DNA of 64,000 bases from Fulvivirgaceae bacterium JP3-4 (GCA_029309925.1 JARKND010000001.1:1240001-1304000); one strand, 5' to 3'. Positions 43,266 to 52,380 are shown, numbered from the stretch's first letter. Made by a program: numbers and translations. The notes: generated by a model from the sequence alone, not told the origin.

Positions 43266-44294
43266 ATGAGTACTCGCAGTTCTTTCTACCGTCTCAGCCT
43301 CTCGACATTGCTGGCGGTCTACGTTCTCATCCTCGTGGGTGGGATCGTCAGGAGCACCGGCTCCGGCATGGGCTGCCCCGACTGGCCGAAGTGCTTTGGC
43401 AGCTGGGTTCCGCCTACCTCCGCAAGTGAATTGCCTCCCAACTACAAAGAGATCTATTCACAGTATCGCGAAAAGAAAAACGTTCGGTTTGCGAAGTACC
43501 TGCGCACGATAGGAATGACCGACACAGCCGATAAGCTCCTCAATGATAAATCCGTACTGGAAGAAGCTGATTTCAATGTGACGAAAACGTGGATTGAGTA
43601 TGTGAACCGAATCGTGGGTGTCGTGATCGGATTTTTGATTTTTGCTGTGTTTGTTTCCTCGCTGAAGTTTCGAAAGACGAATCCGACCCTTACCATCGTT
43701 GCATTTCTCACGTTTGTACTCGTAGGATTCCAGGGCTGGATCGGTTCGTTTGTAGTGTCTACGAATCTCACACCATGGACAATCACGGTTCACATGCTGC
43801 TGGCGCTGGTCATTGTGGCCATGCTGATCTACCTGACAAACGCGAGCGCAGACTCCCGCCCGGTGATCGTTTCTCCCATTAGTTTCTGGCTTCTTATTGC
43901 CTGTATGGCAACACTTTTAGTTCAGATCGTTTTGGGAACCCAGGTGCGTGAAGCAATTGACAGAGTGTCTCTAATTGCAGTACGTGAGGAGTGGATCGAC
44001 CAGATCTATGCCGACCTTTTTATCCATCGGAGTTTCTCCTGGATCATTGCCATTCTCCACGTGATTTTAATAGTGAAATTGGTCAAAACTACTGGCCTTA
44101 AAGCTTTCTCAATAGTGCTAATCCTATTAATTTTGGACACCATTTTAACAGGTGCGGCAATGGCATACTTCGGTGTTCCGGCTTTTCTTCAGCCCATACA
44201 CCTGCTGCTGGCAACTTTTACTTTTGGAATGCAGTTCATGCTTCTGCTGAAGCTGAAAGACAGTGTTAAACCCATAGTAGCAACACAACGATGA
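43266..44294 (+). CDS. ctaA: Heme A synthase (COX15/CtaA)
   Basis: The 342-residue protein has about eight membrane helices. GGIVRSTGSGMGCPDWPKCFG is the family's signature; the extracytoplasmic loop with two Cys and a 70-residue polar insert is common in Bacteroidota. The conserved VNRIVGVVIG and FLIHRSFSW hold His ligands. It oxidises heme O to heme A for subunit I. It overlaps ctaB by 4 bases (ATGA). Confidence 0.92.
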   Translation: MSTRSSFYRLSLSTLLAVYVLILVGGIVRSTGSGMGCPDWPKCFGSWVPPTSASELPPNYKEIYSQYREKKNVRFAKYLRTIGMTDTADKLLNDKSVLEEADFNVTKTWIEYVNRIVGVVIGFLIFAVFVSSLKFRKTNPTLTIVAFLTFVLVGFQGWIGSFVVSTNLTPWTITVHMLLALVIVAMLIYLTNASADSRPVIVSPISFWLLIACMATLLVQIVLGTQVREAIDRVSLIAVREEWIDQIYADLFIHRSFSWIIAILHVILIVKLVKTTGLKAFSIVLILLILDTILTGAAMAYFGVPAFLQPIHLLLATFTFGMQFMLLLKLKDSVKPIVATQR

Positions 44295-45187
44295 TAGCAG
44301 GGCCGATCCATACGTTAACAGGTTTCTCCTTGGCGCAGGCAAAGTCAAAAGCGTATTTTGAATTGCTTAAGGCTCGTCTTTCTTTTCTCGTTGCATTCTC
44401 GTGTGCCTTCGGTTACGTCCTTGGCGCTCCGTCCGTCAGCTATCTTACACTAACGATGTTGTTCATCGGTGGCTTTCTGCTGTCAGGTGCTGCAGGCATT
44501 GTCAACCAGATCATCGAAAAAGATCTCGACAAACTGATGTCGAGAACGATGAGCCGGCCGCTGCCAACGATGCGCCTGAGCGTGCAGGAAGCGTGGAGCT
44601 TCTGTGTGATCTGCCTGATTGCCGGTGTTGCAATTCTTCTCGTTTATACTAACGTACTGACTACCGTTCTTTCGGTGATCTCGATGATCCTGTACAGTTT
44701 TGTGTACACGCCATTAAAGCGCGTTGGTCCTGTAGCAGTGTTCGTTGGCGCGATTCCGGGCGCTCTTCCGCCACTGCTGGGCTGGACTGCGGCCACAGGC
44801 GTGATCTCACACGAGGCGTTGATCATTTTCGGAATCCAGTTCATCTGGCAGTTTCCGCACTTCTGGGCAATTGCGTGGGTGGCGCATGACGATTATAAAA
44901 AAGCTGGTTTCAGACTTTTGCCGTCAAGCGGAGAGAAGGATGTGAATACGGCTTTGCAGATTATGATCTATACGCTGTTTTTGATCCCGCTCGGTCTGCT
45001 TCCGGCAACATTTGGAATCACGGGAATCAACTCGGCAATTGTGGCAACTGTGTGTGGCGTATTATTTTTCGCGATGACTTTCTCGCTAATGAAGACGGGT
45101 GATCGCAAATCGGCTTTGAGAATAATGTTCGGTTCTTTTTTGTATCTGCCGATTGTGCAGATCGCATATTTGTTGGATAAAATTTAA
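44291..45187 (+). CDS. ctaB: Protoheme IX farnesyltransferase (heme O synthase)
   Basis: The 298-residue protein is a UbiA-family prenyltransferase with about nine membrane helices. The prenyl-diphosphate motif NQIIEKDLDKLMSRTMSRPLP carries the NxxxDxxxD-type residues; YTPLKRVGPVAVFVGAIPGALPP is specific for heme O synthases. It supplies CtaA. It is translationally coupled to ctaA through ATGA. Confidence 0.94.
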   Translation: MIAGPIHTLTGFSLAQAKSKAYFELLKARLSFLVAFSCAFGYVLGAPSVSYLTLTMLFIGGFLLSGAAGIVNQIIEKDLDKLMSRTMSRPLPTMRLSVQEAWSFCVICLIAGVAILLVYTNVLTTVLSVISMILYSFVYTPLKRVGPVAVFVGAIPGALPPLLGWTAATGVISHEALIIFGIQFIWQFPHFWAIAWVAHDDYKKAGFRLLPSSGEKDVNTALQIMIYTLFLIPLGLLPATFGITGINSAIVATVCGVLFFAMTFSLMKTGDRKSALRIMFGSFLYLPIVQIAYLLDKI

Positions 45188-45203
45188 TTGTTGACAGAGG
45201 AGT

Positions 45204-45797
45204 ATGGCAGCTGAAATAAAACTAGTAGAAGAAGCAAAGGTGCAGGCTGGGATGAATCCCAAAAAATTTGCGCTTTGGCTTTTCATGGTGAGTGTGATCA
45301 TGATCTTTGGCGCACTGACCAGTGCATACATTGTGCGTCAGGCAGAAGGCAACTGGCTGGATTTTGAAATGCCGACTATGTTCTGGATCACAACAGCAAT
45401 GATCCTCACCAGCAGCCTCACCATGCACTGGGCATATTTTTCGGCAAAAAAAGATAACGTGGAGATGGCGAAAGTGGCGATGGTGATTACCGTGATTCTT
45501 GGTGCTGGTTTTTTGGTCGGGCAATGGTTAGGCTGGTCCGAACTGGTGGCAAACGGGATTTATCTTGTGGGCCGTGAATCCAGTGGCGTTTCAGGTTCCT
45601 TCCTGTATGTGATCTCAGGCCTTCACGGAGTTCACGTGATCAGCGGAGTAATTTTCCTGACCGTTGTAATGGTCAATGTTTTTCGTCTGAAGATTCATTC
45701 AAGAAGCCTGAGCCAGATAGAAATGTGCACAACTTACTGGCATTTTTTGGATGGACTTTGGCTATATTTGTTCGTCTTTCTATTATTGAACCGATAA
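45204..45797 (+). CDS. Cytochrome c oxidase subunit III (shorter paralogue)
   Basis: The 197-residue protein has five membrane helices and the subunit III motifs GLHGVHVISGVIFL and TYWHFLDGLWLYLF. A Shine-Dalgarno-like GAGGAG precedes its ATG. It pairs with the next gene, so subunit III is encoded twice; both are short forms without the first two helices of mitochondrial subunit III. Confidence 0.9.
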   Translation: MAAEIKLVEEAKVQAGMNPKKFALWLFMVSVIMIFGALTSAYIVRQAEGNWLDFEMPTMFWITTAMILTSSLTMHWAYFSAKKDNVEMAKVAMVITVILGAGFLVGQWLGWSELVANGIYLVGRESSGVSGSFLYVISGLHGVHVISGVIFLTVVMVNVFRLKIHSRSLSQIEMCTTYWHFLDGLWLYLFVFLLLNR

Positions 45798-45810
45798 ATC
45801 GTAACTAAAA

Positions 45811-46557
45811 ATGGCAAGTACTTCAACTAGCGTTCAGACTCCCGGCAGAAGTGTTTGGGACGGTGGCGTGTCACCAATGGGCGCCAGCTATGGCAAGCTC
45901 ATGATGTGGTTTTTCCTCCTGTCTGATGCTTTCACGTTTTCAGCATTACTGATCACCTACGGGCTCGTTCGTTCAGCCCATCCCGGCTACGATGGACCGA
46001 TCGATGATTATGTTTTTTCTCCGGCCTATTGGCCAGTTCCAGAAAAAGTATTCGATGCCATTCCATTCTTCCACGGACTTGAAGCTCCGCTTGTTTTCGT
46101 AGGTATCATGACATTCATTCTGATCATGAGCTCTGTAACGATGGTATTGGCTGTTGAAGCAGGACACAGAATGGATCGTGCTGCTGTTGAGAAATGGATG
46201 CTCTGGACAATCGTTGGTGGTCTTACATTCCTCGGCTGTCAGGCATGGGAGTGGACGCACTTCATCGTTGGAACGGGAACGCCTACGATCATTGATGGGG
46301 TTGAGGTATTTGGTGCGAACCTCGTGCAGAATCAATACGGCCCTCCGGATTTTGCTGACTTCTTTTTCTTCATCACAGGCTTCCACGGCTTCCACGTATT
46401 CAGTGGTGTGTGCCTGAACTTCCTGATCTACTACAACACTGTTACCGGTGTGTATGACAGAAGAGGTCATTATGAAATGGTTGAAAAGGTCGGTCTCTAC
46501 TGGCACTTTGTCGACCTCGTTTGGGTATTCGTGTTCACATTCTTCTACCTGGTTTAA
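45811..46557 (+). CDS. Cytochrome c oxidase subunit III (longer paralogue)
   Basis: The 248-residue protein starts with GRSVWDGGVSPMGASYGKLMMWFFLLSDAFTF and ends with GFHGFHVFSGVCLNFLIYY and YWHFVDLVWVFVFTFFYLV, again subunit III motifs. A loop insertion of about 30 residues lies after the first helix. The two subunit III proteins may form a heterodimer-like unit next to subunit I (inference). Confidence 0.92.
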   Translation: MASTSTSVQTPGRSVWDGGVSPMGASYGKLMMWFFLLSDAFTFSALLITYGLVRSAHPGYDGPIDDYVFSPAYWPVPEKVFDAIPFFHGLEAPLVFVGIMTFILIMSSVTMVLAVEAGHRMDRAAVEKWMLWTIVGGLTFLGCQAWEWTHFIVGTGTPTIIDGVEVFGANLVQNQYGPPDFADFFFFITGFHGFHVFSGVCLNFLIYYNTVTGVYDRRGHYEMVEKVGLYWHFVDLVWVFVFTFFYLV

Positions 46558-46572
46558 AATCGCTTAACTCCT

Positions 46573-46908
46573 ATGGCATCACATTCTCACGAACCAAAAG
46601 TAACGGTACTTCCTCCGGATAAGGCAAAGATCAAGAAGCTTTGGACGGTAGCGCTGATATTGTTGTTGATCACCATTCTTGAATTTATCATAGCATTCAC
46701 GGTTCCTCACGAATATGAAACATCACGCGTAACGATCTTCATCCTGATGACGATTGTGAAAGCTGCATACATCGTGGGTGAATTCATGCACTTGCGTCAC
46801 GAAGCAAAAGTGCTGATCTGGTCAATCCTGATCCCAATGGTATTTGTCATCTGGATGCTCGTTGCTTTCGTATATGAAGGTATGGCTATCTTCAACACGA
46901 GGCTCTAA
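46573..46908 (+). CDS. Cytochrome c oxidase subunit IV family protein
   Basis: The 111-residue protein has three membrane helices (LWTVALILLLITILEFIIAF, VTIFILMTIVKAAYIVGEFMHL, VLIWSILIPMVFVIWMLVAF). AAYIVGEFMHLRHE is the hallmark of prokaryotic subunit IV (CtaF/CoxD-like). It stabilises the oxidase core. It is followed by an intrinsic terminator inside the cluster. Confidence 0.9.
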   Translation: MASHSHEPKVTVLPPDKAKIKKLWTVALILLLITILEFIIAFTVPHEYETSRVTIFILMTIVKAAYIVGEFMHLRHEAKVLIWSILIPMVFVIWMLVAFVYEGMAIFNTRL

Positions 46909-46934
46909 TTTCAGATTAACTTTTGATATTACCG

Positions 46935-46968
46935 GAGGCTTGGGCAAATCCTGAGCCTCTTCTTTTTT
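46935..46968 (+). terminator. Terminator or attenuator inside the oxidase cluster
   Basis: GAGGCT (46935-46940) pairs with AGCCTC (46954-46959), with an inner GG/CC, followed by TTCTTTTTT. It sits between the structural oxidase genes and the SCO-like/assembly genes and could lower expression of the latter. Confidence 0.75.
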
Positions 46969-46975
46969 AAACACG

Positions 46976-47455
46976 ATGCAAGGGAAAAAAGCGATCTTCC
47001 TGTTTCTCGCCTTACTTCTGCCGATAGGCATTTTCATTTTTCTGAAAATGTTCGGGAAAAATGAATTTGATATTCCTCCATTCTATCATGATCAGGCTCC
47101 GGTCGCAGCAAATTGTAATATTGAATATAAAGCTCCATATGCGCTCGCTGACACCACTATGAGTGAGTTGCGCAAGGGACGGCCTGCAGAGCTTTATCTC
47201 CTGAATTTTTCCGGAGAATTGTCAGCAAGAATTAAAGATGAGCTAAACTACAGCGAGCTGAAAATTGTTAATAGTGAAGAATTCGAACCGCTGAAGAATG
47301 ACAGGTTCAGGAGATGTGTGCTGATCATTCCTGCTGAGGAGGATTTGGTTATTGTTGATAAGCAGGGCAGGATCCGCGGATATTATACGAGCAGTAACCG
47401 TGAAGAGGTAGACCGTTTGTTTCTTGAAGTTAGGATATTATTGAAAAAATACTGA
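46976..47455 (+). CDS. SCO-like protein lacking the copper-binding cysteines
   Basis: The 159-residue protein has an N-terminal membrane helix (IFLFLALLLPIGIFIFLKMFG) and a C-terminal VIVDKQGRIRGYY...EEVDRLFLEVRILL that is diagnostic for the SCO1/SenC family. The CxxxC motif and the later His that bind copper are absent; only two separate Cys remain (in NCNI and RRCV). The thioredoxin fold also looks shortened (about 130 residues instead of about 170). It may be a scaffold, a regulator or a decaying copy. Its stop is one base before the DUF420 ATG. Confidence 0.8.
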   Translation: MQGKKAIFLFLALLLPIGIFIFLKMFGKNEFDIPPFYHDQAPVAANCNIEYKAPYALADTTMSELRKGRPAELYLLNFSGELSARIKDELNYSELKIVNSEEFEPLKNDRFRRCVLIIPAEEDLVIVDKQGRIRGYYTSSNREEVDRLFLEVRILLKKY

Positions 47456-47456
47456 T

Positions 47457-47999
47457 ATGGCAGAGAACACCAAAACCATAGAAAGAAAGGATCCGTATCA
47501 GAAGCTGATCATCGCTTTATCCATCGCAATCCCGGTCGTAGTGGCCGTATTGTTCGGAATTCCCAAGGTGAAGGGTTACGACACCTCATTTCTTCCTCCG
47601 ATCTATGCGACAATCAACGGCCTTACAGCACTGTTGCTGATTGTAGCTGTGATGGCGGTGAGGCGCGGGAACCAACTTTTACATGAGCGCCTGATGAAGG
47701 TATGTATAGGTCTGTCAGCGCTTTTTTTGGTGATGTATGTCATCTATCACATCACCAGCGAGGCGACTTCATACGGTGGGGAAGGCGCTATCCGTTATGT
47801 CTACTTTTTTATTCTGATCACGCACATTTTGCTGTCGATCGGTGTTATACCTTTTGTATTGTTTACCTTTGTGAGAGCGCTCACCGGCAGATTCGAGAGC
47901 CATAGGCGCCTTGCGAAAATCACCTATCCGCTCTGGCTGTATGTCGCAGTCACAGGGGTGATTGTTTATCTGATGATTAGTCCATATTACGCGCACTGA
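47457..47999 (+). CDS. DUF420 membrane protein (CtaM-like)
   Basis: The 180-residue protein has five membrane helices. The family, DUF420, includes CtaM of Gram-positive bacteria, needed for assembly of heme-A oxidases. Conserved His lie in HERLMKVC, VIYHITSE and ESHRRLAKITYP. Its position supports a role in oxidase maturation. Confidence 0.88.
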   Translation: MAENTKTIERKDPYQKLIIALSIAIPVVVAVLFGIPKVKGYDTSFLPPIYATINGLTALLLIVAVMAVRRGNQLLHERLMKVCIGLSALFLVMYVIYHITSEATSYGGEGAIRYVYFFILITHILLSIGVIPFVLFTFVRALTGRFESHRRLAKITYPLWLYVAVTGVIVYLMISPYYAH

Positions 48000-48000
48000 T

Positions 48001-48252
48001 ATGAAAAAGGTGTTGATCATTTTTCTGGCGATGGTGATTCTGAATGTGACCGCAGCATCTGCGCAATGCGCCATGTGCCGCACGACACTTGAAAACAATT
48101 TTACCAACGGAAATCCCGGCATTGGTGCAGGCATCAACACGGGAATTCTGTATTTGTTAGTTCTTCCATACCTGGCTGTATTGACCCTCGGATACTTCTG
48201 GCTAAAATCAAGCAGAAATGCGAAGCAACAGCTTACCAAAGAGCATTCTTGA
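48001..48252 (+). CDS. Small membrane protein with CAMC motif
   Basis: The 83-residue protein has a signal peptide (to ASAQ), a short exported part beginning CAMCRTTLENN, and a C-terminal membrane helix (ILYLLVLPYLAVLTLGYFWL). The CxxC right after the signal may bind metal or take part in redox chemistry. It lies one base after DUF420 and overlaps DUF983 by 35 bases. I know no function; context suggests oxidase assembly. Confidence 0.78.
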   Translation: MKKVLIIFLAMVILNVTAASAQCAMCRTTLENNFTNGNPGIGAGINTGILYLLVLPYLAVLTLGYFWLKSSRNAKQQLTKEHS

Positions 48253-48601
48253 GTGTCGTTGTCCGCGATGCAGGACCGGCAAAGTATTTTCCCATAGCGC
48301 ATTCAACCTTGCGAAGTTCAACCGGATGAACGAACGATGCCCGCATTGCGATGTGAGGCTTGAACCCGAACCCGGATTTTACCAGGGAGCAATGTATGTG
48401 AGCTATGCCTTCACTGTAGCGTTTATCGTTATCATCGGAATACTTCTTTATTACCTCGCGAATGATCCCAACGAGTGGGTCTATATTGGCACAGTCATTG
48501 GTGTCATGATCGTGCTGGCTCCGTTGAATTACCGGTACTCACGAATCATCTACCTGTATAGCTTCGGTGGCATTCGGTACAATCCAGCGCTGTCAAAGTA
48601 A
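48218..48601 (+). CDS. DUF983 zinc-ribbon membrane protein
   Basis: The 127-residue protein begins with two Cys pairs, CRCPRCRTGKVF and ERCPHC, forming a likely zinc ribbon, followed by two membrane helices (YVSYAFTVAFIVIIGILLYYL and YIGTVIGVMIVLAPLNYRY). This is the DUF983 family, often near oxidase genes. It overlaps the preceding gene by 35 bases in another frame. Confidence 0.88.
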   Translation: MRSNSLPKSILECRCPRCRTGKVFSHSAFNLAKFNRMNERCPHCDVRLEPEPGFYQGAMYVSYAFTVAFIVIIGILLYYLANDPNEWVYIGTVIGVMIVLAPLNYRYSRIIYLYSFGGIRYNPALSK

Positions 48602-48627
48602 TTCATTATCTTTAACGACCACCCAAC

Positions 48628-51600
48628 TTGATCAGGTTGAAGAAGAAGGTTGCCATTGGTATTGCTCTTGCTGTAGTCTGTCTTGCCGCGGGCCTGGTGT
48701 GTGCGTGGCGTGCAGGGACCATCGTCAATGAGAAATCAATTGCAGCGCAGATTGCAGAAAACCTTTCAACGGAACTTGAAAAATCTGCGGATGATCTGCA
48801 GAAAATTCAAGCTTCACTTTCTTCGGATTCAACTTCCGCTGCGGAACTGATCGGGACACTGCATTATCCGTTTTTTATTTACGAATCAGATTCTCTGTTC
48901 TTCTGGTCTGACAACCATTTCGTTCCACCGGCTTCGATGGTTGAAGATACATTCGATACGAAGCTTGTCAAGACAGCAAGTGACGTGTTTCTGCTGAAAA
49001 AACTCAAGTCCGGAAATTTCACGATCGTTTCTCTGATCACGCTTCAGCGCGACTATTCAATTCACAACGACTACCTGAGCCTGGAATGGAACAAGAAAAT
49101 CTTGCCGACTTCAAGCCTGTATGTGCTGGAAGCAAATGCAGCTATCGGAGAACCCGTTTGCGTGAAAGGCGACTGCCTGATGAGGGTTAGCGCAGCGGGC
49201 AATCTCCCGCAGGATAATCTGATGACGATTCTTGCGATATTCCTGATCTCAGCAGCAATCATCATTTCTACAGCGCTATTGTATAGTGCTCTGGTTCCTG
49301 TGACCCGGAGGGCACCTGAAATCAGCATCATTGCATTGGCCGCTTTTTTTGTTGCTGTTCGCAGCGCCATGGTGTTCCTTGATTTTCCCTTTGGACTCAT
49401 TTATGGAGCGCTCTTCGACCCGGTTGTGTTCCGCTCATCGGCATTTAATGCATCTCTCGGTGACCTCTTCCTAAACGTGTTGTGCCTCCTCGCGATCTGC
49501 ATTTACATTTTCAGAAACTACTACCGATTTTCATTCGTGCAGAATCTGAAGAATGGTTCGGTCGCCTGGATTTTTTCGGTGGTTGGTGCGCTCGGTGTGC
49601 TCTTCGCTTCGCTGTTTCCTTTTGTTGTGATACAAACCATCTACAACAATTCATCGATCATTCTCGATATATCTGAATCGCTGCGATTTGATGGACTCCG
49701 GATCGTTGGCCTGCTCACCGTAATCATTTCGGGAATATGTTTTTTTCTTTTTTCACATCCACTTCTCCGATTGCTTGGCAGTGATCCGAAGAAAAGTCGA
49801 GTGATGATTGGCTTTCTCATTGCTCTTATTATTTTTTCGTTCATCAATGAGGCGTCAGGCCAGGCTTACCGCTTTACGCTGGTCGTTGCAGCCCTGTACT
49901 TCATCATTGTATTTGTATTCAGATTGTCCAGAAGCCTGAGACGACTCAGTTATGCCACCTTTTCCTACTTGTTCATAGCTACTTTTTGCGTGTCCATCAT
50001 CGGTGCGATTGCGATTCATATTTTCAGTTATAAGGAAAAGATTGAAAGCCAGTTTCGGTTTGCCAGCAACTTCCTTATCGATCGCGATATTTTTGGGGAA
50101 TACCTGCTGCACGAAGCTTCGCTGAAGATTGCCAATGACGCCTTTACGCAGGCACGCATTGTAACACCATTCCTGGGAATCGATGCCATTGGTCAGAAAA
50201 TTCGCCAGGTATTCCTGCCAAGCTATTTTAACAAGTACGATGTTGAGATTTTTATTTTCAATGCTGCCGGTGAGTCGGTAGGAAATAACCTTGCACCGAC
50301 TTTTGCAGAGATGGTGAATCGATATGACGCGGATCCATATCGTACTTCCTACCAGGGCGTATATTTTGTTAATAATCCTCAGTCTGATATCACACAAAAA
50401 TATCTCATCGTGGTGCCCGTTTACCGCGCTGCATCCATTGCCGGATATGTTGTTGTTGAACTTTCGTTGAAGAAAATTATTCCCGAAAACGTATATCCTG
50501 AGTTGCTGGTTGACTATACGTTCCAGCAGTTTTACAGGACGCAGGACGTAAGCTATGCGGTGTGGGCCAACGACAACTACATTTTCACTTCCGGAGATTT
50601 CAACTATGAGAAGCTGTTCACGCGATCAATGATGGGCAGCACGGATCTGCACACTGTCGGAATGTCTTCGTTTGGTTATGACCACATCGCGCAGGAGGAT
50701 CAGAACGGACGCGTGGCACTTGTATCGACAAAGGAATCTTCATTCACCTATCGGATAGCAAACTTTTCATTCCTGTTTGTCCTCGGACTCTTTGTTATCC
50801 TCGTACTTGTATTTTTCCAGGGCTTGTACAACTACTTCCGGGGAAGGCGACTTTTCTTCTCCGCCCGGATACAGCTCTACCTCAATCTTGCTTTTTTTAT
50901 TCCACTCATCATCGTAAGCATCACGGTTGTGAGCCTGACAACACGTTCTTCGAAACAACAGCTCGACCGCGAGTATCGTGATAAATCAAGGGTATTCGGT
51001 GAAGAGATCAACAGTTACCTGGACGATTATCTCTTCCGCAATATTGAGAACGCCATGTCGTTCAACAACAGGTTATCTGAACTTGCTAATCTTTCAAATC
51101 TCGATGCTAACATCTACAGCCAGGATGGTTCGCTCCTCGCAACAAGTCAGCCGCTGATCTATGAAACGCACTTGCTGGCGCCATACATTAATGCCAACGC
51201 TTTCGCGAAAATCAAGAATGGAGAGAATTCATTTATTGAGTCGGAGCGCGTTGGCAAGCTTGAATACTTTATCGCCTATACGGCTTTGAAGTCGACACAG
51301 ACTGCTGAACTGATCGGTATTCTTGGAATTCCTTTCTTTCAGTCGGCATACTTCCTCGAGCAGGCGCAGATTGTCATTCTTACCAACATTCTTAACATCT
51401 TTGCCTTCATTTTTATTGCATTGCTTATTCTCTCTTACTTTGTTTCGGAGTGGCTCACGTTTCCATTGAAATTTATCACCCAGTCACTGAAACGCACGTC
51501 ATTAAATCGTCTTAACAAACCGCTGACCTGGAATACCACGGATGAGATCGGCCTGATGGTGAAAGAGTACAATGCGATGTTGTATAAGCTCAGCGAGAGT

Positions 51601-52281
51601 AAAAATCAGCTGGAACAAACGCAGCGCGAAAAAGCGTGGCGCGAAATTGCGCAGCAGGTGGCACATGAGATCAAGAATCCCCTTACACCGATGAAGCTGA
51701 CGCTGCAACAACTTCAGCGTCATCTTGAGAACAATAACGGCAACGCAGAAAAAACGCAGAAGGCCGTGGCAATGCTGCTCTCGCAGGTTGATACGTTAAA
51801 CGACATCGCATCGTCATTCAGCGGCTTTGCAAAGATGCCGGAGCCTGTCATCAAACGTCTCGAACTTGTCTCCACGGTAAGGTCGGCTGTTGATCTGCAC
51901 GCAGCATCCGGTGAAGTTGTTTTTAAATCAACAGTTAAAGAAATTTTTGTGATGGGCGATGAGCAAATGCTCAACCGTACATTCTCAAATATCATTCTGA
52001 ACGGACTTCAATCCGGAATTCCTGGGCAGGCCATCAGGATAGCGGTCAACATTACCGTCTATCATTCGATTGTCCGGGTTGAAGTGAGAGACAATGGAAA
52101 GGGAATCGATCCTTCAATTGCCGAACTGGTATTTCTTCCTCATTTCAGCACGAAAAAGTCGGGCTCGGGAATCGGACTTGCCATCTCGAAACAGGGAATA
52201 GAGTTGATGGGTGGAAAGATCTGGTTCGAGACAAAAGTGGGTGAGGGGACGTCTTTCTTTATAGAGCTACCAGTTTCGTAG
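48628..52281 (+). CDS. Large NtrY-like sensor histidine kinase
   Basis: The 1217-residue protein has a membrane helix near 8-28, an extracytoplasmic domain, a block of about seven helices (about 195-450), a second large extracytoplasmic domain, further helices, a HAMP-like segment (FPLKFITQSLKRTSLNR), a HisKA domain with phospho-acceptor His1013 (QQVAHEIKNPLTPMKL) and an ATPase domain with DNGKGIDPSIAELVF and GSGIGLAISKQ. HEIKNPLTP is characteristic of NtrY-like kinases. No response regulator is adjacent. The start is TTG at 48628 or 48637. Its location suggests sensing of respiration or envelope state (inference). Confidence 0.9.
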   Translation: MIRLKKKVAIGIALAVVCLAAGLVCAWRAGTIVNEKSIAAQIAENLSTELEKSADDLQKIQASLSSDSTSAAELIGTLHYPFFIYESDSLFFWSDNHFVPPASMVEDTFDTKLVKTASDVFLLKKLKSGNFTIVSLITLQRDYSIHNDYLSLEWNKKILPTSSLYVLEANAAIGEPVCVKGDCLMRVSAAGNLPQDNLMTILAIFLISAAIIISTALLYSALVPVTRRAPEISIIALAAFFVAVRSAMVFLDFPFGLIYGALFDPVVFRSSAFNASLGDLFLNVLCLLAICIYIFRNYYRFSFVQNLKNGSVAWIFSVVGALGVLFASLFPFVVIQTIYNNSSIILDISESLRFDGLRIVGLLTVIISGICFFLFSHPLLRLLGSDPKKSRVMIGFLIALIIFSFINEASGQAYRFTLVVAALYFIIVFVFRLSRSLRRLSYATFSYLFIATFCVSIIGAIAIHIFSYKEKIESQFRFASNFLIDRDIFGEYLLHEASLKIANDAFTQARIVTPFLGIDAIGQKIRQVFLPSYFNKYDVEIFIFNAAGESVGNNLAPTFAEMVNRYDADPYRTSYQGVYFVNNPQSDITQKYLIVVPVYRAASIAGYVVVELSLKKIIPENVYPELLVDYTFQQFYRTQDVSYAVWANDNYIFTSGDFNYEKLFTRSMMGSTDLHTVGMSSFGYDHIAQEDQNGRVALVSTKESSFTYRIANFSFLFVLGLFVILVLVFFQGLYNYFRGRRLFFSARIQLYLNLAFFIPLIIVSITVVSLTTRSSKQQLDREYRDKSRVFGEEINSYLDDYLFRNIENAMSFNNRLSELANLSNLDANIYSQDGSLLATSQPLIYETHLLAPYINANAFAKIKNGENSFIESERVGKLEYFIAYTALKSTQTAELIGILGIPFFQSAYFLEQAQIVILTNILNIFAFIFIALLILSYFVSEWLTFPLKFITQSLKRTSLNRLNKPLTWNTTDEIGLMVKEYNAMLYKLSESKNQLEQTQREKAWREIAQQVAHEIKNPLTPMKLTLQQLQRHLENNNGNAEKTQKAVAMLLSQVDTLNDIASSFSGFAKMPEPVIKRLELVSTVRSAVDLHAASGEVVFKSTVKEIFVMGDEQMLNRTFSNIILNGLQSGIPGQAIRIAVNITVYHSIVRVEVRDNGKGIDPSIAELVFLPHFSTKKSGSGIGLAISKQGIELMGGKIWFETKVGEGTSFFIELPVS

Positions 52282-52380
52282 CCACAAAGACACGAAGAAC
52301 GCCAAGGAACACCAAGAATGTATGCTGTGACTAAAACATTAACACCTTAACACTTTGACACAGTAACACCTTAACACAAC
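52282..52380. repeat. ACACAAAG/TTAACACC word repeats between convergent genes
   Basis: TAACACCTTAACAC occurs twice (52340-52353, 52364-52377) and is the exact complement of a word at 14133-14146. The first half is a CACAAAGACACGAAG-like sequence. No gene. It may stop transcription from both sides. Confidence 0.75.
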
